A stretch of DNA of 64,000 nucleotides. It comes from Chromatiaceae bacterium. GTDB lineage: Bacteria > Pseudomonadota > Gammaproteobacteria > Chromatiales > Chromatiaceae. Below the pieces are notes generated by a model. The model did not search any database and was not told the DNA's origin. It was given only the letters and a program-made list of their open reading frames with translations. The DNA lies in the NCBI GenBank assembly GCA_024235315.1, contig JACKMP010000003.1, forward strand, positions 186,001 to 250,000, read 5' to 3'. Positions within the stretch are counted from its first letter, which is position 1; each line of letters begins with the position of its first letter. Shown here piece after piece: positions 41,673 through 49,179 of this stretch. The translations under genes and the position numbers were made by a program.

Positions 41673-43762
41673 GCGTCCACCCGATCGAGGCCCTGTTGCG
41701 TCCCCCGGTCGAGGCCTGGTCGGCCAGTACCGCTGCAGTCGGTGCGGCGATCTGCCTGCTGGCCCCCTGGGCACTGTTCATGACACCGGGGGTGGCTTAC
41801 GGTGCCGCGTTCCTGTTCGGCTGGCTGGCCTGGCATCGCGGGCGCCAGGCCTGGCGCGTATTGCGCTACCAGCGCCACATGCGGTCCCTGCCCCGTTACC
41901 GGATGCGCGCCGACCAGATCCCCTGGTCGCCGAGCCGGCTGTTTCTCGGGCGCGGTTTCGCCTGGGGTCAGAAGCACACGCAGCGCCTGCGCGATACGCT
42001 GCGGCCCGAGGTGCGGACCTACCTCGAAGACTCGGCACTTTCGCGCTGGGTACGCCGGCACGAGCCTGCGTGGGAGCGATCGTCGGTACTGCGCTGGCTG
42101 TACCGCCTGACGTCGGCAGATACCCTGTTCAATCCGCTGCGCCCGGCCCCGCCGGTCGGTGGCAAACCGCAGCTGCATGCGGTCGAGCCGGACGAACAGG
42201 ATGTCTGGATGCCGCTCGATGAGCGCAACGGCCACACGTTGGTACTCGGCACCACGCGGGTCGGCAAGACGCGCCTGGCAGAGATCCTGATCACCCAGGA
42301 CATCCGTCGTGGTGACACGGTGATCGTGTTCGATCCCAAAGGGGATGCCGACCTGATGCGCCGGGTGTATGCCGAGTCGCGGCGCGCCGGCCGTGACCTG
42401 TTCGTGTTCCACCTCGGCTACCCGGACCTGTCGGCACGTTACAACGCCATCGGCAACTTCAGCCGGGTGACCGAGGTCGCCACGCGCATCGCCAACCAGC
42501 TGCCCTCCGAGGGCAACTCGGCGGCGTTCAAGGAATTCGCCTGGCGCTTCGTCAACATCATCGCCCGCGCCCTGGTCGACCTGGGCCGGCGCCCCGACTA
42601 CGCCCAGGTACGCCGGCACATCAACGACATCGAGCCGTTGTTCATCGAGTACGCACGGCACGTGCTGGTCCGCGAGGACATCGTCGACTGGGCCGCGCGG
42701 ATCGGTGGCATCGAGTCCAACCTCAACGAGCGCAACCTGCCGCACAACCTCAAGGGCCGCGGCATGCACGCGATCGCGGTGTTCCGTTTCCTCAGCGACC
42801 GGGTCTCCGCGGGCGAGCTGTACGACCCGGTGCTTGAGGGCCTGATGGGCGCGTTCAAGTACGACCGCACCTACTTCGACAAGATCGTGTCCTCGGTCGG
42901 GCCACTGATGGAGAAGCTGACGACTGGCAAGATCGCCGAGCTGATCTCACCCGACTACACCGATGCCGAGGATCCGCGCCCCATCTTCGACTGGCGCTCG
43001 GTGATCCGCAGTCGTTCGGTCGTATACGTCGGCCTGGACGCGCTGTCGGACACCACCGTGTCCGGTGCCGTGGGCAACTCGATGTTCGCCGATCTCGTCT
43101 CGGTCGCCGGCGACCTCTACAAGCACGGCGAGGCCGGTGGCCTGCCGAAGCTGGACGAAGTACCGAAGAAACTGCGCATCTGCCTGCATGCCGATGAGTT
43201 CAACGAGCTGATCGGCGACGAGTTCATCCCGATGATCAACAAGGCGGGCGGCGCCGGCTTTCAGGTCACCGCCTACACCCAGACCTGGAGCGACGTCGAG
43301 GCGCGTGTCGGCTCGCGGGCCAAGGCCGGACAGGTCGCCGGCAACTTCAACACCCTGATCATGCTGCGTGTGAAGGAGCTCGCGACCGCGCAGATGCTCA
43401 CCGACCAGTTGCCAAGGGTCGAGGTCCATGCCCTGACGCAGGTATCCGGCGTGAACGACTCGTCGTCACCGGGCTCGGGTGTGGACTTCACCTCGCGCAA
43501 CGAGGACCGCCTGACCGTCACCGAGGTGCCGATCATCTCGGAGAACGACGTGATGGGCCTGCCCAAGGGCCAGGCGTTCGCGCTGGTCGAGGGTGCGCGG
43601 CTGTGGAAGCTGCGCATGCCGCTGCCCGACGCGTCGCACGACCCGCACATGCCGGCCGACCTTGATGCCTTGGCCGAGCAGATGGCGGCGAGCTATCGCA
43701 CCGCCGACCACTGGTTCGACGACAGTCAGACCACCTCCCTGCTGCGGGTGGGTGCGGCATGA
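41669..43762 (+). CDS. traD: Conjugative coupling factor TraD (SXT/TOL type)
   Basis: A protein of 697 residues. Two N-terminal membrane helices (about 22-55), Walker A GTTRVGKT at 194-201, Walker B-like IVFDPKGDADLMRRV, and the C-terminal GFQVTAYTQTWSDVEARVGS motif III of VirD4-type proteins. It couples the relaxase-DNA complex to the secretion channel at the inner membrane. ATG 41669 overlaps the previous stop. Confidence 0.95.
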   Translation: MSVHPIEALLRPPVEAWSASTAAVGAAICLLAPWALFMTPGVAYGAAFLFGWLAWHRGRQAWRVLRYQRHMRSLPRYRMRADQIPWSPSRLFLGRGFAWGQKHTQRLRDTLRPEVRTYLEDSALSRWVRRHEPAWERSSVLRWLYRLTSADTLFNPLRPAPPVGGKPQLHAVEPDEQDVWMPLDERNGHTLVLGTTRVGKTRLAEILITQDIRRGDTVIVFDPKGDADLMRRVYAESRRAGRDLFVFHLGYPDLSARYNAIGNFSRVTEVATRIANQLPSEGNSAAFKEFAWRFVNIIARALVDLGRRPDYAQVRRHINDIEPLFIEYARHVLVREDIVDWAARIGGIESNLNERNLPHNLKGRGMHAIAVFRFLSDRVSAGELYDPVLEGLMGAFKYDRTYFDKIVSSVGPLMEKLTTGKIAELISPDYTDAEDPRPIFDWRSVIRSRSVVYVGLDALSDTTVSGAVGNSMFADLVSVAGDLYKHGEAGGLPKLDEVPKKLRICLHADEFNELIGDEFIPMINKAGGAGFQVTAYTQTWSDVEARVGSRAKAGQVAGNFNTLIMLRVKELATAQMLTDQLPRVEVHALTQVSGVNDSSSPGSGVDFTSRNEDRLTVTEVPIISENDVMGLPKGQAFALVEGARLWKLRMPLPDASHDPHMPADLDALAEQMAASYRTADHWFDDSQTTSLLRVGAA

Positions 43763-44508
43763 GCGCCAGTGCCGCCCAGGTCCAGAACCGCCGCTCACAC
43801 GCCGGCCAGCAGGCAACCGACGGCACACCCAGCGTGCTGCGCGCGACCTTCCGGCTGGTCTTTTGGCTACTCGTGGCACTGCTGTTTTCGATCGTGATCG
43901 AGTGGATCGGCATGCTGCTCTGGTGGCCCGAACAAGGTGCGGCCCACAGCGAGGCGATGCTGTCGGACGAGTTGGGTTACCTGTCGGGTGATCTGCGCGC
44001 GACCCTGCTGGTGTCCGATACCGCGGCCTATGCGCAGGCGTTTGCCGACACCGCCTACCACTGGCTGTGGCAACGCACCGGACTGGAGTCTGCGATCGCC
44101 TGGCTCGCGGCCACGCCAACGACCCACGCATCGGCATGGCAGGTGGGCCTGCATGAAGGCTACAACCGGATCGCCGACTTCATCGTTGCCGCAGCGACCA
44201 TCACCCAGGTCTTCGCGGTGCGCCTGGCCGTGCTGACGCTGGCGATGCCGGCATTCGCACTGGCGATATTGGTCGGCGTGCTGGACGGACTGGTCCTGCG
44301 CGATCTGCGCCGCTGGGGTGGCGGGCGCGAGTCGAGCTATCTGTATCACCACGCCAAGCGCTGGATCTGGCCGCTGTTCATCACCGCCTGGGTGCTCTAC
44401 CTGTCGTTGCCGTTCAGCGTGCACCCGGCGTTTTCCATCCTGCCGTTTGCCGCGTTGATTGGCCTGCTGGTCGCGATAACCGCGGCCTCGTTCAAGAAGT
44501 ATCTGTAG
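43759..44508 (+). CDS. PFL_4697-family ICE membrane protein (TIGR03747)
   Basis: A protein of 249 residues with four hydrophobic helices (about 30-55, 150-172, 205-222, 230-245). LRDLRRWGGGRESSYLYHHA between helices is a strong family mark. It sits next to TraD in all related clusters and is probably an inner-membrane partner of the coupling protein. Overlap of 4 bp with traD. Confidence 0.88.
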   Translation: MSASAAQVQNRRSHAGQQATDGTPSVLRATFRLVFWLLVALLFSIVIEWIGMLLWWPEQGAAHSEAMLSDELGYLSGDLRATLLVSDTAAYAQAFADTAYHWLWQRTGLESAIAWLAATPTTHASAWQVGLHEGYNRIADFIVAAATITQVFAVRLAVLTLAMPAFALAILVGVLDGLVLRDLRRWGGGRESSYLYHHAKRWIWPLFITAWVLYLSLPFSVHPAFSILPFAALIGLLVAITAASFKKYL

Positions 44509-44517
44509 GAGACCGTC

Positions 44518-44817
44518 GTGCGTTACCCCATTGCAATCCCCGTCGCCGTGTTGGCGGTACTGGCCACCAGCGGGCCAGCGACCGCCGCCGATGCCGAGCG
44601 CGAGGCGCTCGCACGCCTGGCGCATGAACTCGAGGCCCTGGCCCCGCTGGTCGATGCCGCAGAGGCCGGTGCCGAGCCGGCCGAGCGGGTGCGTTTCCGT
44701 TACGACTGGCTGCGCCGCGATATCCGACGGGTGCGCGAAGGCGTGCTCGAGCATGCGGCGGCCGACCAGGCCGAGCCGCGGCGCTACGACCCGCTACGTG
44801 GTGACTACCGGCGGTAA
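44518..44817 (+). CDS. RAQPRD-family ICE protein
   Basis: A protein of 99 residues starting at GTG 44518 (GGAG upstream). It has a signal peptide (1-23). The helical mature part ends VRFRYDWLRRDIRRVREGVL, then EPRRYDPLRGDYRR, a variant of the RAQPRD tail. Small periplasmic protein of GI-type secretion clusters; role unknown. Confidence 0.8.
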   Translation: MRYPIAIPVAVLAVLATSGPATAADAEREALARLAHELEALAPLVDAAEAGAEPAERVRFRYDWLRRDIRRVREGVLEHAAADQAEPRRYDPLRGDYRR

Positions 44818-44820
44818 CCC

Positions 44821-45051
44821 ATGAACGCGTCGCAGCAGGCCGCGTTCAGCGCCGCCACCGGACACGCCCCGGGCGCCGTGAATACGCTGATCGGCAGCGT
44901 CGTACTCGTGCTGGTGTTCGTGTTCACCGCCTGGCTGGTCACGCGGACGCTGTCATCGCTGTACCGCGGTAGGGCGACGGAGCTCGATCTGCTGTGGATC
45001 GGGCTGCGCGCCTCGGCGCTGATCGCCGTCGCGATCTACGTCGTCAACTGA
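44821..45051 (+). CDS. PFL_4701-family small membrane protein (TIGR03758)
   Basis: A protein of 76 residues with two hydrophobic helices (VNTLIGSVVLVLVFVFTAWL and LRASALIAVAIYVV). Start MNASQQAAFSAATG is family-like. Its size and place before the PFL_4702 gene suggest a pilin-like or VirB3-like role. Confidence 0.85.
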   Translation: MNASQQAAFSAATGHAPGAVNTLIGSVVLVLVFVFTAWLVTRTLSSLYRGRATELDLLWIGLRASALIAVAIYVVN

Positions 45052-45119
45052 TGTTCGAAACCGGATGCCCGCGCCGGAGTCCGCGGGTTGTTTGTAGCAA
45101 CGATCGGAGGATCGAAACC

Positions 45120-45476
45120 ATGTTGTCCCGATTCAGAAACCGCTGGGTTTCCCTGTCTGCCCTTGCGGCCACCTACCTCGCCGTGCCGCGCCTGGCGCTG
45201 GCGGCCGTGCCCGCGCCACCGACACCCTCGACGACACCCGGCAGCAACGATGCGATCGCCTGGTTCAAAGGCGTGTTCGAAGATGCCTCGGAGGTCGGCA
45301 TCCTGGTGATCGGCGTGGTGCTGTTCATCATCGGCGCGGTCGGCATGATCTGGGCGGTCACCCAGGTGCTGACCAACAAGGGCACCATCGGGGATGTCGC
45401 CAAGATCGGCATCGCGTCGGCGGCCGGCATCGCGTTCGGCACCTATGCGCTGACCCAGGCCACCGGGGTCATCTGA
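45120..45476 (+). CDS. PFL_4702-family membrane protein (TIGR03745, pilin/TraA-like)
   Basis: A protein of 118 residues; ATG 45120 follows GGAGG. A cleavable signal (LSALAATYLAVPRLALAA) is followed by a Pro/Thr spacer and two helices (GILVIGVVLFIIGAVGMIWA, IGIASAAGIAFGTYALTQA). This layout is that of small conjugative pilins. It is probably the pilus subunit or a channel component of this system. Confidence 0.85.
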   Translation: MLSRFRNRWVSLSALAATYLAVPRLALAAVPAPPTPSTTPGSNDAIAWFKGVFEDASEVGILVIGVVLFIIGAVGMIWAVTQVLTNKGTIGDVAKIGIASAAGIAFGTYALTQATGVI

Positions 45477-45480
45477 GGCC

Positions 45481-45876
45481 ATGTCGTCGGAATCATCACA
45501 ACCGACACAGGGCTTCGGGGTGCTCGCCGACCGCGTGGACGGCGAGCCTCCCGCGATCCTGGGCTTGACCACCTCGGAGTTGCTGCTGGTCGCACTGACC
45601 ACCGGGCTGGTGTTGCTGCCGCTGCTGCTGGCCATCGCCGCGGCGGTCGACATCGGCAGCGTCGTGCTGGCCCTGACCGGCTTCATCTTCATGGCCGGGA
45701 TCTATGTCGGCGCGCTGATCTTCCGCCGGTTAAAGCGCGGTCACCCGATGGGTCACTACCAGGTGAAGTTCGCCGTGCTGATGCAACGGCTGTTCGGCGG
45801 CAACCGCTTCCTGCTGCGCAGCGGGTACTGGTCGCTGGGGCGCACCCGCCACCCCGGCACCCGAGCGGGAGGATGA
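45481..45876 (+). CDS. TIGR03750-family conjugal transfer membrane protein (VirB3/TraL-like)
   Basis: A protein of 131 residues. Family pattern FGVLADRVDGEPPAILGLTT followed by two close helices (ELLLVALTTGLVLLPLLLAI, VVLALTGFIFMAGIYVGALI) and MQRLFGGNRFLLRSGYWSLG. It resembles VirB3/TraL-type inner-membrane proteins. The stop overlaps the next gene by 4 bp. Confidence 0.87.
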   Translation: MSSESSQPTQGFGVLADRVDGEPPAILGLTTSELLLVALTTGLVLLPLLLAIAAAVDIGSVVLALTGFIFMAGIYVGALIFRRLKRGHPMGHYQVKFAVLMQRLFGGNRFLLRSGYWSLGRTRHPGTRAGG

Positions 45877-46520
45877 CCGCCATGTCCCGCTACCGTCACG
45901 AGATCGACAACGCGCGTGCCCACATCGTCAGCCTGTGGCTGGTGATCATCCTGCTGGCGATCGGCCTGGCCTACGCGTTTCGCGGCTGGGCCAATGCGCC
46001 GAGCGACATCACGCTGCACATCCCGCCAGATCTTTCGGCCGGCAGTACCGTGCGCGTCGGCGAGGTCCCGAAGCCGAATGTCTACGGCTTCGGCTACTAC
46101 ATGTGGCAACAACTGAACCGCTGGCCGAAAGACGGCGCCGAGGACTTTCCGGCGAAGCTGTACCGCTTTGCCGCCTATGTGACCCCGGCCTTTCGCGCCG
46201 AGCTGCTGCGCGACATGGACAGGCGCGGCCGCATGGGCGAGCTGACCGGGCGCGTGCGTGCCCTGTACGAGGCACCGGGCGCGCAATACGACGACAGCCG
46301 CGTGCAGACCGTCGGGCCGAACGCCTGGACCGTGACGATCGAGGCGGTGATCGAGGAGACGGTCGCAGGACTTCCCGTCAAGCACACGCGCATCCGCTAC
46401 CCACTGCGCGTCGTGCGCTACGACGTCGACCGCGAACTCAATCCCTGGGGCATGGCGATCGACGGTTTCGCGTCGCCCGGCCCGAGCCGCGTCGAGGAAC
46501 CGGCCAAGGAGGCCTCCTGA
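45873..46520 (+). CDS. PFL_4703-family protein, VirB8/TraE-like (TIGR03746)
   Basis: A protein of 215 residues with a single N-terminal helix (AHIVSLWLVIILLAIGLAYA) and a periplasmic domain (VYGFGYYMWQQLNRWPKDGA) typical of the TraE/VirB8 family in ICEs. It is an inner-membrane scaffold of the type IV secretion system. ATG 45885 (MSRYRHE) is an alternative start. Confidence 0.88.
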   Translation: MTAMSRYRHEIDNARAHIVSLWLVIILLAIGLAYAFRGWANAPSDITLHIPPDLSAGSTVRVGEVPKPNVYGFGYYMWQQLNRWPKDGAEDFPAKLYRFAAYVTPAFRAELLRDMDRRGRMGELTGRVRALYEAPGAQYDDSRVQTVGPNAWTVTIEAVIEETVAGLPVKHTRIRYPLRVVRYDVDRELNPWGMAIDGFASPGPSRVEEPAKEAS

Positions 46521-46521
46521 C

Positions 46522-47373
46522 ATGGTTCCCTTTCTGATTCTCACAGCGGCACTGACACTCAGCGGCGTGGCCACGGCAAAGGAACGGCCCACCCCCCCGG
46601 TCACCGACGCGACCGAGCAGCAGGTGTGGCGCGGGACACCGATCCGCGTCGATCTGCGCCTGAACACCGAGCGTACCGTGCGCATGCCCGGCGCCACCCA
46701 GCTGCGCAGCGGCCTGCTCGGCGGACCGGTGCCCGGCCTGCGCGCGCAGGCACTGGGTGATCATCTGTACCTGAAGGCGGAACAGCCGTTTGCGGCGACA
46801 CGCCTGATCGTCCAGCCGGATGCCGGACAGTCGATCCTGCTCGACCTGGCCGCCGACCAGCGCTTTCCCGCTGGCGCACCGCTCGAGGTGCTGACCCATC
46901 CCGCACCGGCAACAGGCAATCCCTCGGAACCGGCCTCACTGACACCGCAAAAGACCGACAGGCCGGTCGGCTATGTGACGCTGGTGCGCCACGCCGCACA
47001 ATCCCTGTACGCACCCACACGCCTGATCCCACGTTCCGGGGCCATCGCACGTGCGCCTCTGCCGTTCCACGACGCTATCGACCTGGTGCGCGGAGGCCAT
47101 ATCGAGGCACTGCCGGTCGCAGCCTGGCGCGCCAACGGTCCCCACGGTCCGCTGTGGCTCGCGGCGATCAAGCTGCGCAACACCCTGACCAGACCGGTGA
47201 CGCTGGATCCGCGCGACCTGCGCGGGCAGTGGCGGGCGGCGAGCTTCCAGCACGCGCGCCTGGGCGCCACGGGCGATCCGACCGACACCACCACGGTCTA
47301 CCTGGTCGCCGACCGGCGCCTCGAGGCCGCCCTCGCGCCGTTCGTGCCGAAGCAGGCAGAGGTGGTGCGATGA
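46522..47373 (+). CDS. PFL_4704-family protein, TraK/VirB9-like (TIGR03749)
   Basis: A protein of 283 residues with a signal peptide (1-18). Beta-rich: RVDLRLNTERTVRMPGATQL, TRLIVQPDAGQSILLDLAAD, and the C-terminal LTRPVTLDPRDLRGQWRAAS-type segment of the family. It is a periplasmic or outer-membrane core component. Stop overlaps the VirB10-like gene by 4 bp. Confidence 0.88.
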   Translation: MVPFLILTAALTLSGVATAKERPTPPVTDATEQQVWRGTPIRVDLRLNTERTVRMPGATQLRSGLLGGPVPGLRAQALGDHLYLKAEQPFAATRLIVQPDAGQSILLDLAADQRFPAGAPLEVLTHPAPATGNPSEPASLTPQKTDRPVGYVTLVRHAAQSLYAPTRLIPRSGAIARAPLPFHDAIDLVRGGHIEALPVAAWRANGPHGPLWLAAIKLRNTLTRPVTLDPRDLRGQWRAASFQHARLGATGDPTDTTTVYLVADRRLEAALAPFVPKQAEVVR

Positions 47374-48797
47374 TCACGATGAACCGGATCATTCCGATCA
47401 TCGGCGGCATCGTGCTGGTGATCGCCGTGGCCGTCGCGGTCAAGAGCGGCGAGCGCCGACCCCAGCCGGACCTGATGGCCAACCTGCCCACGGCCGCAGC
47501 ACCGGACGTCGACACGCCCGCCGACACGGTGCGCTCGCTCTCGGCCCAGGTCGCGCAGATGGTCGATCAGACCCGGCGCCTGACCGAGGAGAATCAGAAG
47601 CTGCGCGAGCAGAACTCCGCCGCGATGGACCAGGAGAAACGCGTGGCCGACAAGGTACGCGCGGAGCTCGCTAACGATATCGAGCGCGCCGGTCGGCGTG
47701 ACGAGCACACGCTCACCGCGCTGTCGCAACAGCTCGAGAAGCTGCGCAGCCGGATCGCCGTGAGCGAACAGTCCCAATCCACCACGCCGGCACTCGCCGA
47801 CATGCCGGTGGGCTTTGGCTATGGGGACAGCGGCATCGCCGGTGCGATCCACTGGATCGAGGCGCTGGACGCGCCGGCCGCCGGCACGTCCGACCAAGAG
47901 CCGACGTTTGCGTCGCTGACTGGTGGTTCGTTGCTGCACGCCGGTAGCGGGACACGCGAACCCGACACGCTCCCCGACCCAATCCTGAATCCGGTCCGTG
48001 CAGTCGCCGGCAGTGATGGCAAAGCCACGCCGGCCAAGTCGCATGTCGAACCGGTCTACACGATCCCTGCCAATGCGACCCTGACCCAATCGACGGCTTT
48101 AAGTGCCCTGGTGGGCCGGATCCCGGTGGGCGGCCAGGTGCAGGACCCGATGCCGTTCAAGGTGCTGATCGGTACCGACAACCTCGCTGCCAACGGTCAC
48201 CAGATCCCGGGCCTCGAAGGAATGGTCATGTCGGGCATCGCCGTCGGCGACTGGACGCTGTCGTGCGTGCGCGGAACCATCCAATCCGCGACCTTCGTGT
48301 TCGACGACGGACGCGTGCAGACCTTCGGCGGGACGTCGCGCGGCAGCGGCCAGGGCGCCAACCGGCAGCAGGAAGGCCTCGGCTGGATCTCCGACCGCTT
48401 CGGCGTGCCGTGCATCAGCGGTGAGCGCATCACCAACGCCCCGACCTTCCTCGCCCAGCGGATCGGCGTCACGGCACTGACCGCGGCCGCGGAGGCCGCC
48501 GCCGCATCGCAGACCACGAGCACGGTCAGCAACGAGGGCACGGCGAATACCACCGTCACCGGTGACCAGGGCCAGTACGTACTCGGCAAGACCGTCTCCG
48601 GTGGCGCCCAGGAGATCGGCTCCTGGCTGACCGAGCGCCAGGCGAGCGCGTTCGACGCGGTCTTCGTGGCCGCCGGCGAACCGGTGGTCGTCCACCTCGA
48701 TGTCACCCTGCCGATCGATTACGACCCCGCCGCGCGCCGGCTCGATCACCACGCCCGCCTGGCCGGCCCTGGAGGTGCCTATGGCTATCTGGATTAG
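47370..48797 (+). CDS. PFL_4705-family protein, TraB/VirB10-like (TIGR03752)
   Basis: A protein of 475 residues with an N-terminal anchor helix (IIPIIGGIVLVIAVAVAVK). A coiled coil covers about 55-130 (SLSAQVAQMVDQTRRLTEEN and on). The C-terminal domain has VYTIPANATLTQSTALSALV and GTDNLAANGHQIPGLEGMVM, matching VirB10/TraB antenna domains. It spans both membranes and forms the core complex with the VirB9-like protein. It overlaps the following lipoprotein gene by 17 bp. Confidence 0.9.
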   Translation: MITMNRIIPIIGGIVLVIAVAVAVKSGERRPQPDLMANLPTAAAPDVDTPADTVRSLSAQVAQMVDQTRRLTEENQKLREQNSAAMDQEKRVADKVRAELANDIERAGRRDEHTLTALSQQLEKLRSRIAVSEQSQSTTPALADMPVGFGYGDSGIAGAIHWIEALDAPAAGTSDQEPTFASLTGGSLLHAGSGTREPDTLPDPILNPVRAVAGSDGKATPAKSHVEPVYTIPANATLTQSTALSALVGRIPVGGQVQDPMPFKVLIGTDNLAANGHQIPGLEGMVMSGIAVGDWTLSCVRGTIQSATFVFDDGRVQTFGGTSRGSGQGANRQQEGLGWISDRFGVPCISGERITNAPTFLAQRIGVTALTAAAEAAAASQTTSTVSNEGTANTTVTGDQGQYVLGKTVSGGAQEIGSWLTERQASAFDAVFVAAGEPVVVHLDVTLPIDYDPAARRLDHHARLAGPGGAYGYLD

Positions 48798-49179
48798 ACC
48801 GCTGATCGTCGCCGGAGTGGTCTTGGCCCTGACCGCTTGTGCAACCAGCAAGGAAGACGTCTTCCCGCAGGATGGCCCGGACATGGCGACCATCTACGAC
48901 CAGCATCAACGCAGCGCCGGGATGGCGCGCGATCCGTCACTACAGCGCCAGGGACTGGAGCGTCCCATCGCGCGTGGCACTGCGGACCTGCACGACTTCA
49001 CCCAGCAGGCTGCCAACGAGATCGAGCAGGTCTTCCCGCTGCTGCCCAACCCGCAGATGGTGATGTTCGTGTTTCCGCACCTGAGCGCCGAGGGTGCGCC
49101 GGTACCGGGCTACAGCACCGCGTTCCCGATGTACGCGGTCGATCAGTACGCGATGCCCGGCGAGGTCTACCAGCCATGA
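48781..49179 (+). CDS. TIGR03751-family conjugative transfer lipoprotein (VirB7-like)
   Basis: A protein of 132 residues; ATG 48781 follows GGAGGTGCCT. Lipobox ALTACATSKED (Cys at about residue 20). The mature part QQAANEIEQVFPLLPNPQMV and PVPGYSTAFPMYAVDQYAMP is typical of the family. Outer-membrane lipoprotein of the core complex. It overlaps both neighbours. Confidence 0.88.
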   Translation: MAIWIRPLIVAGVVLALTACATSKEDVFPQDGPDMATIYDQHQRSAGMARDPSLQRQGLERPIARGTADLHDFTQQAANEIEQVFPLLPNPQMVMFVFPHLSAEGAPVPGYSTAFPMYAVDQYAMPGEVYQP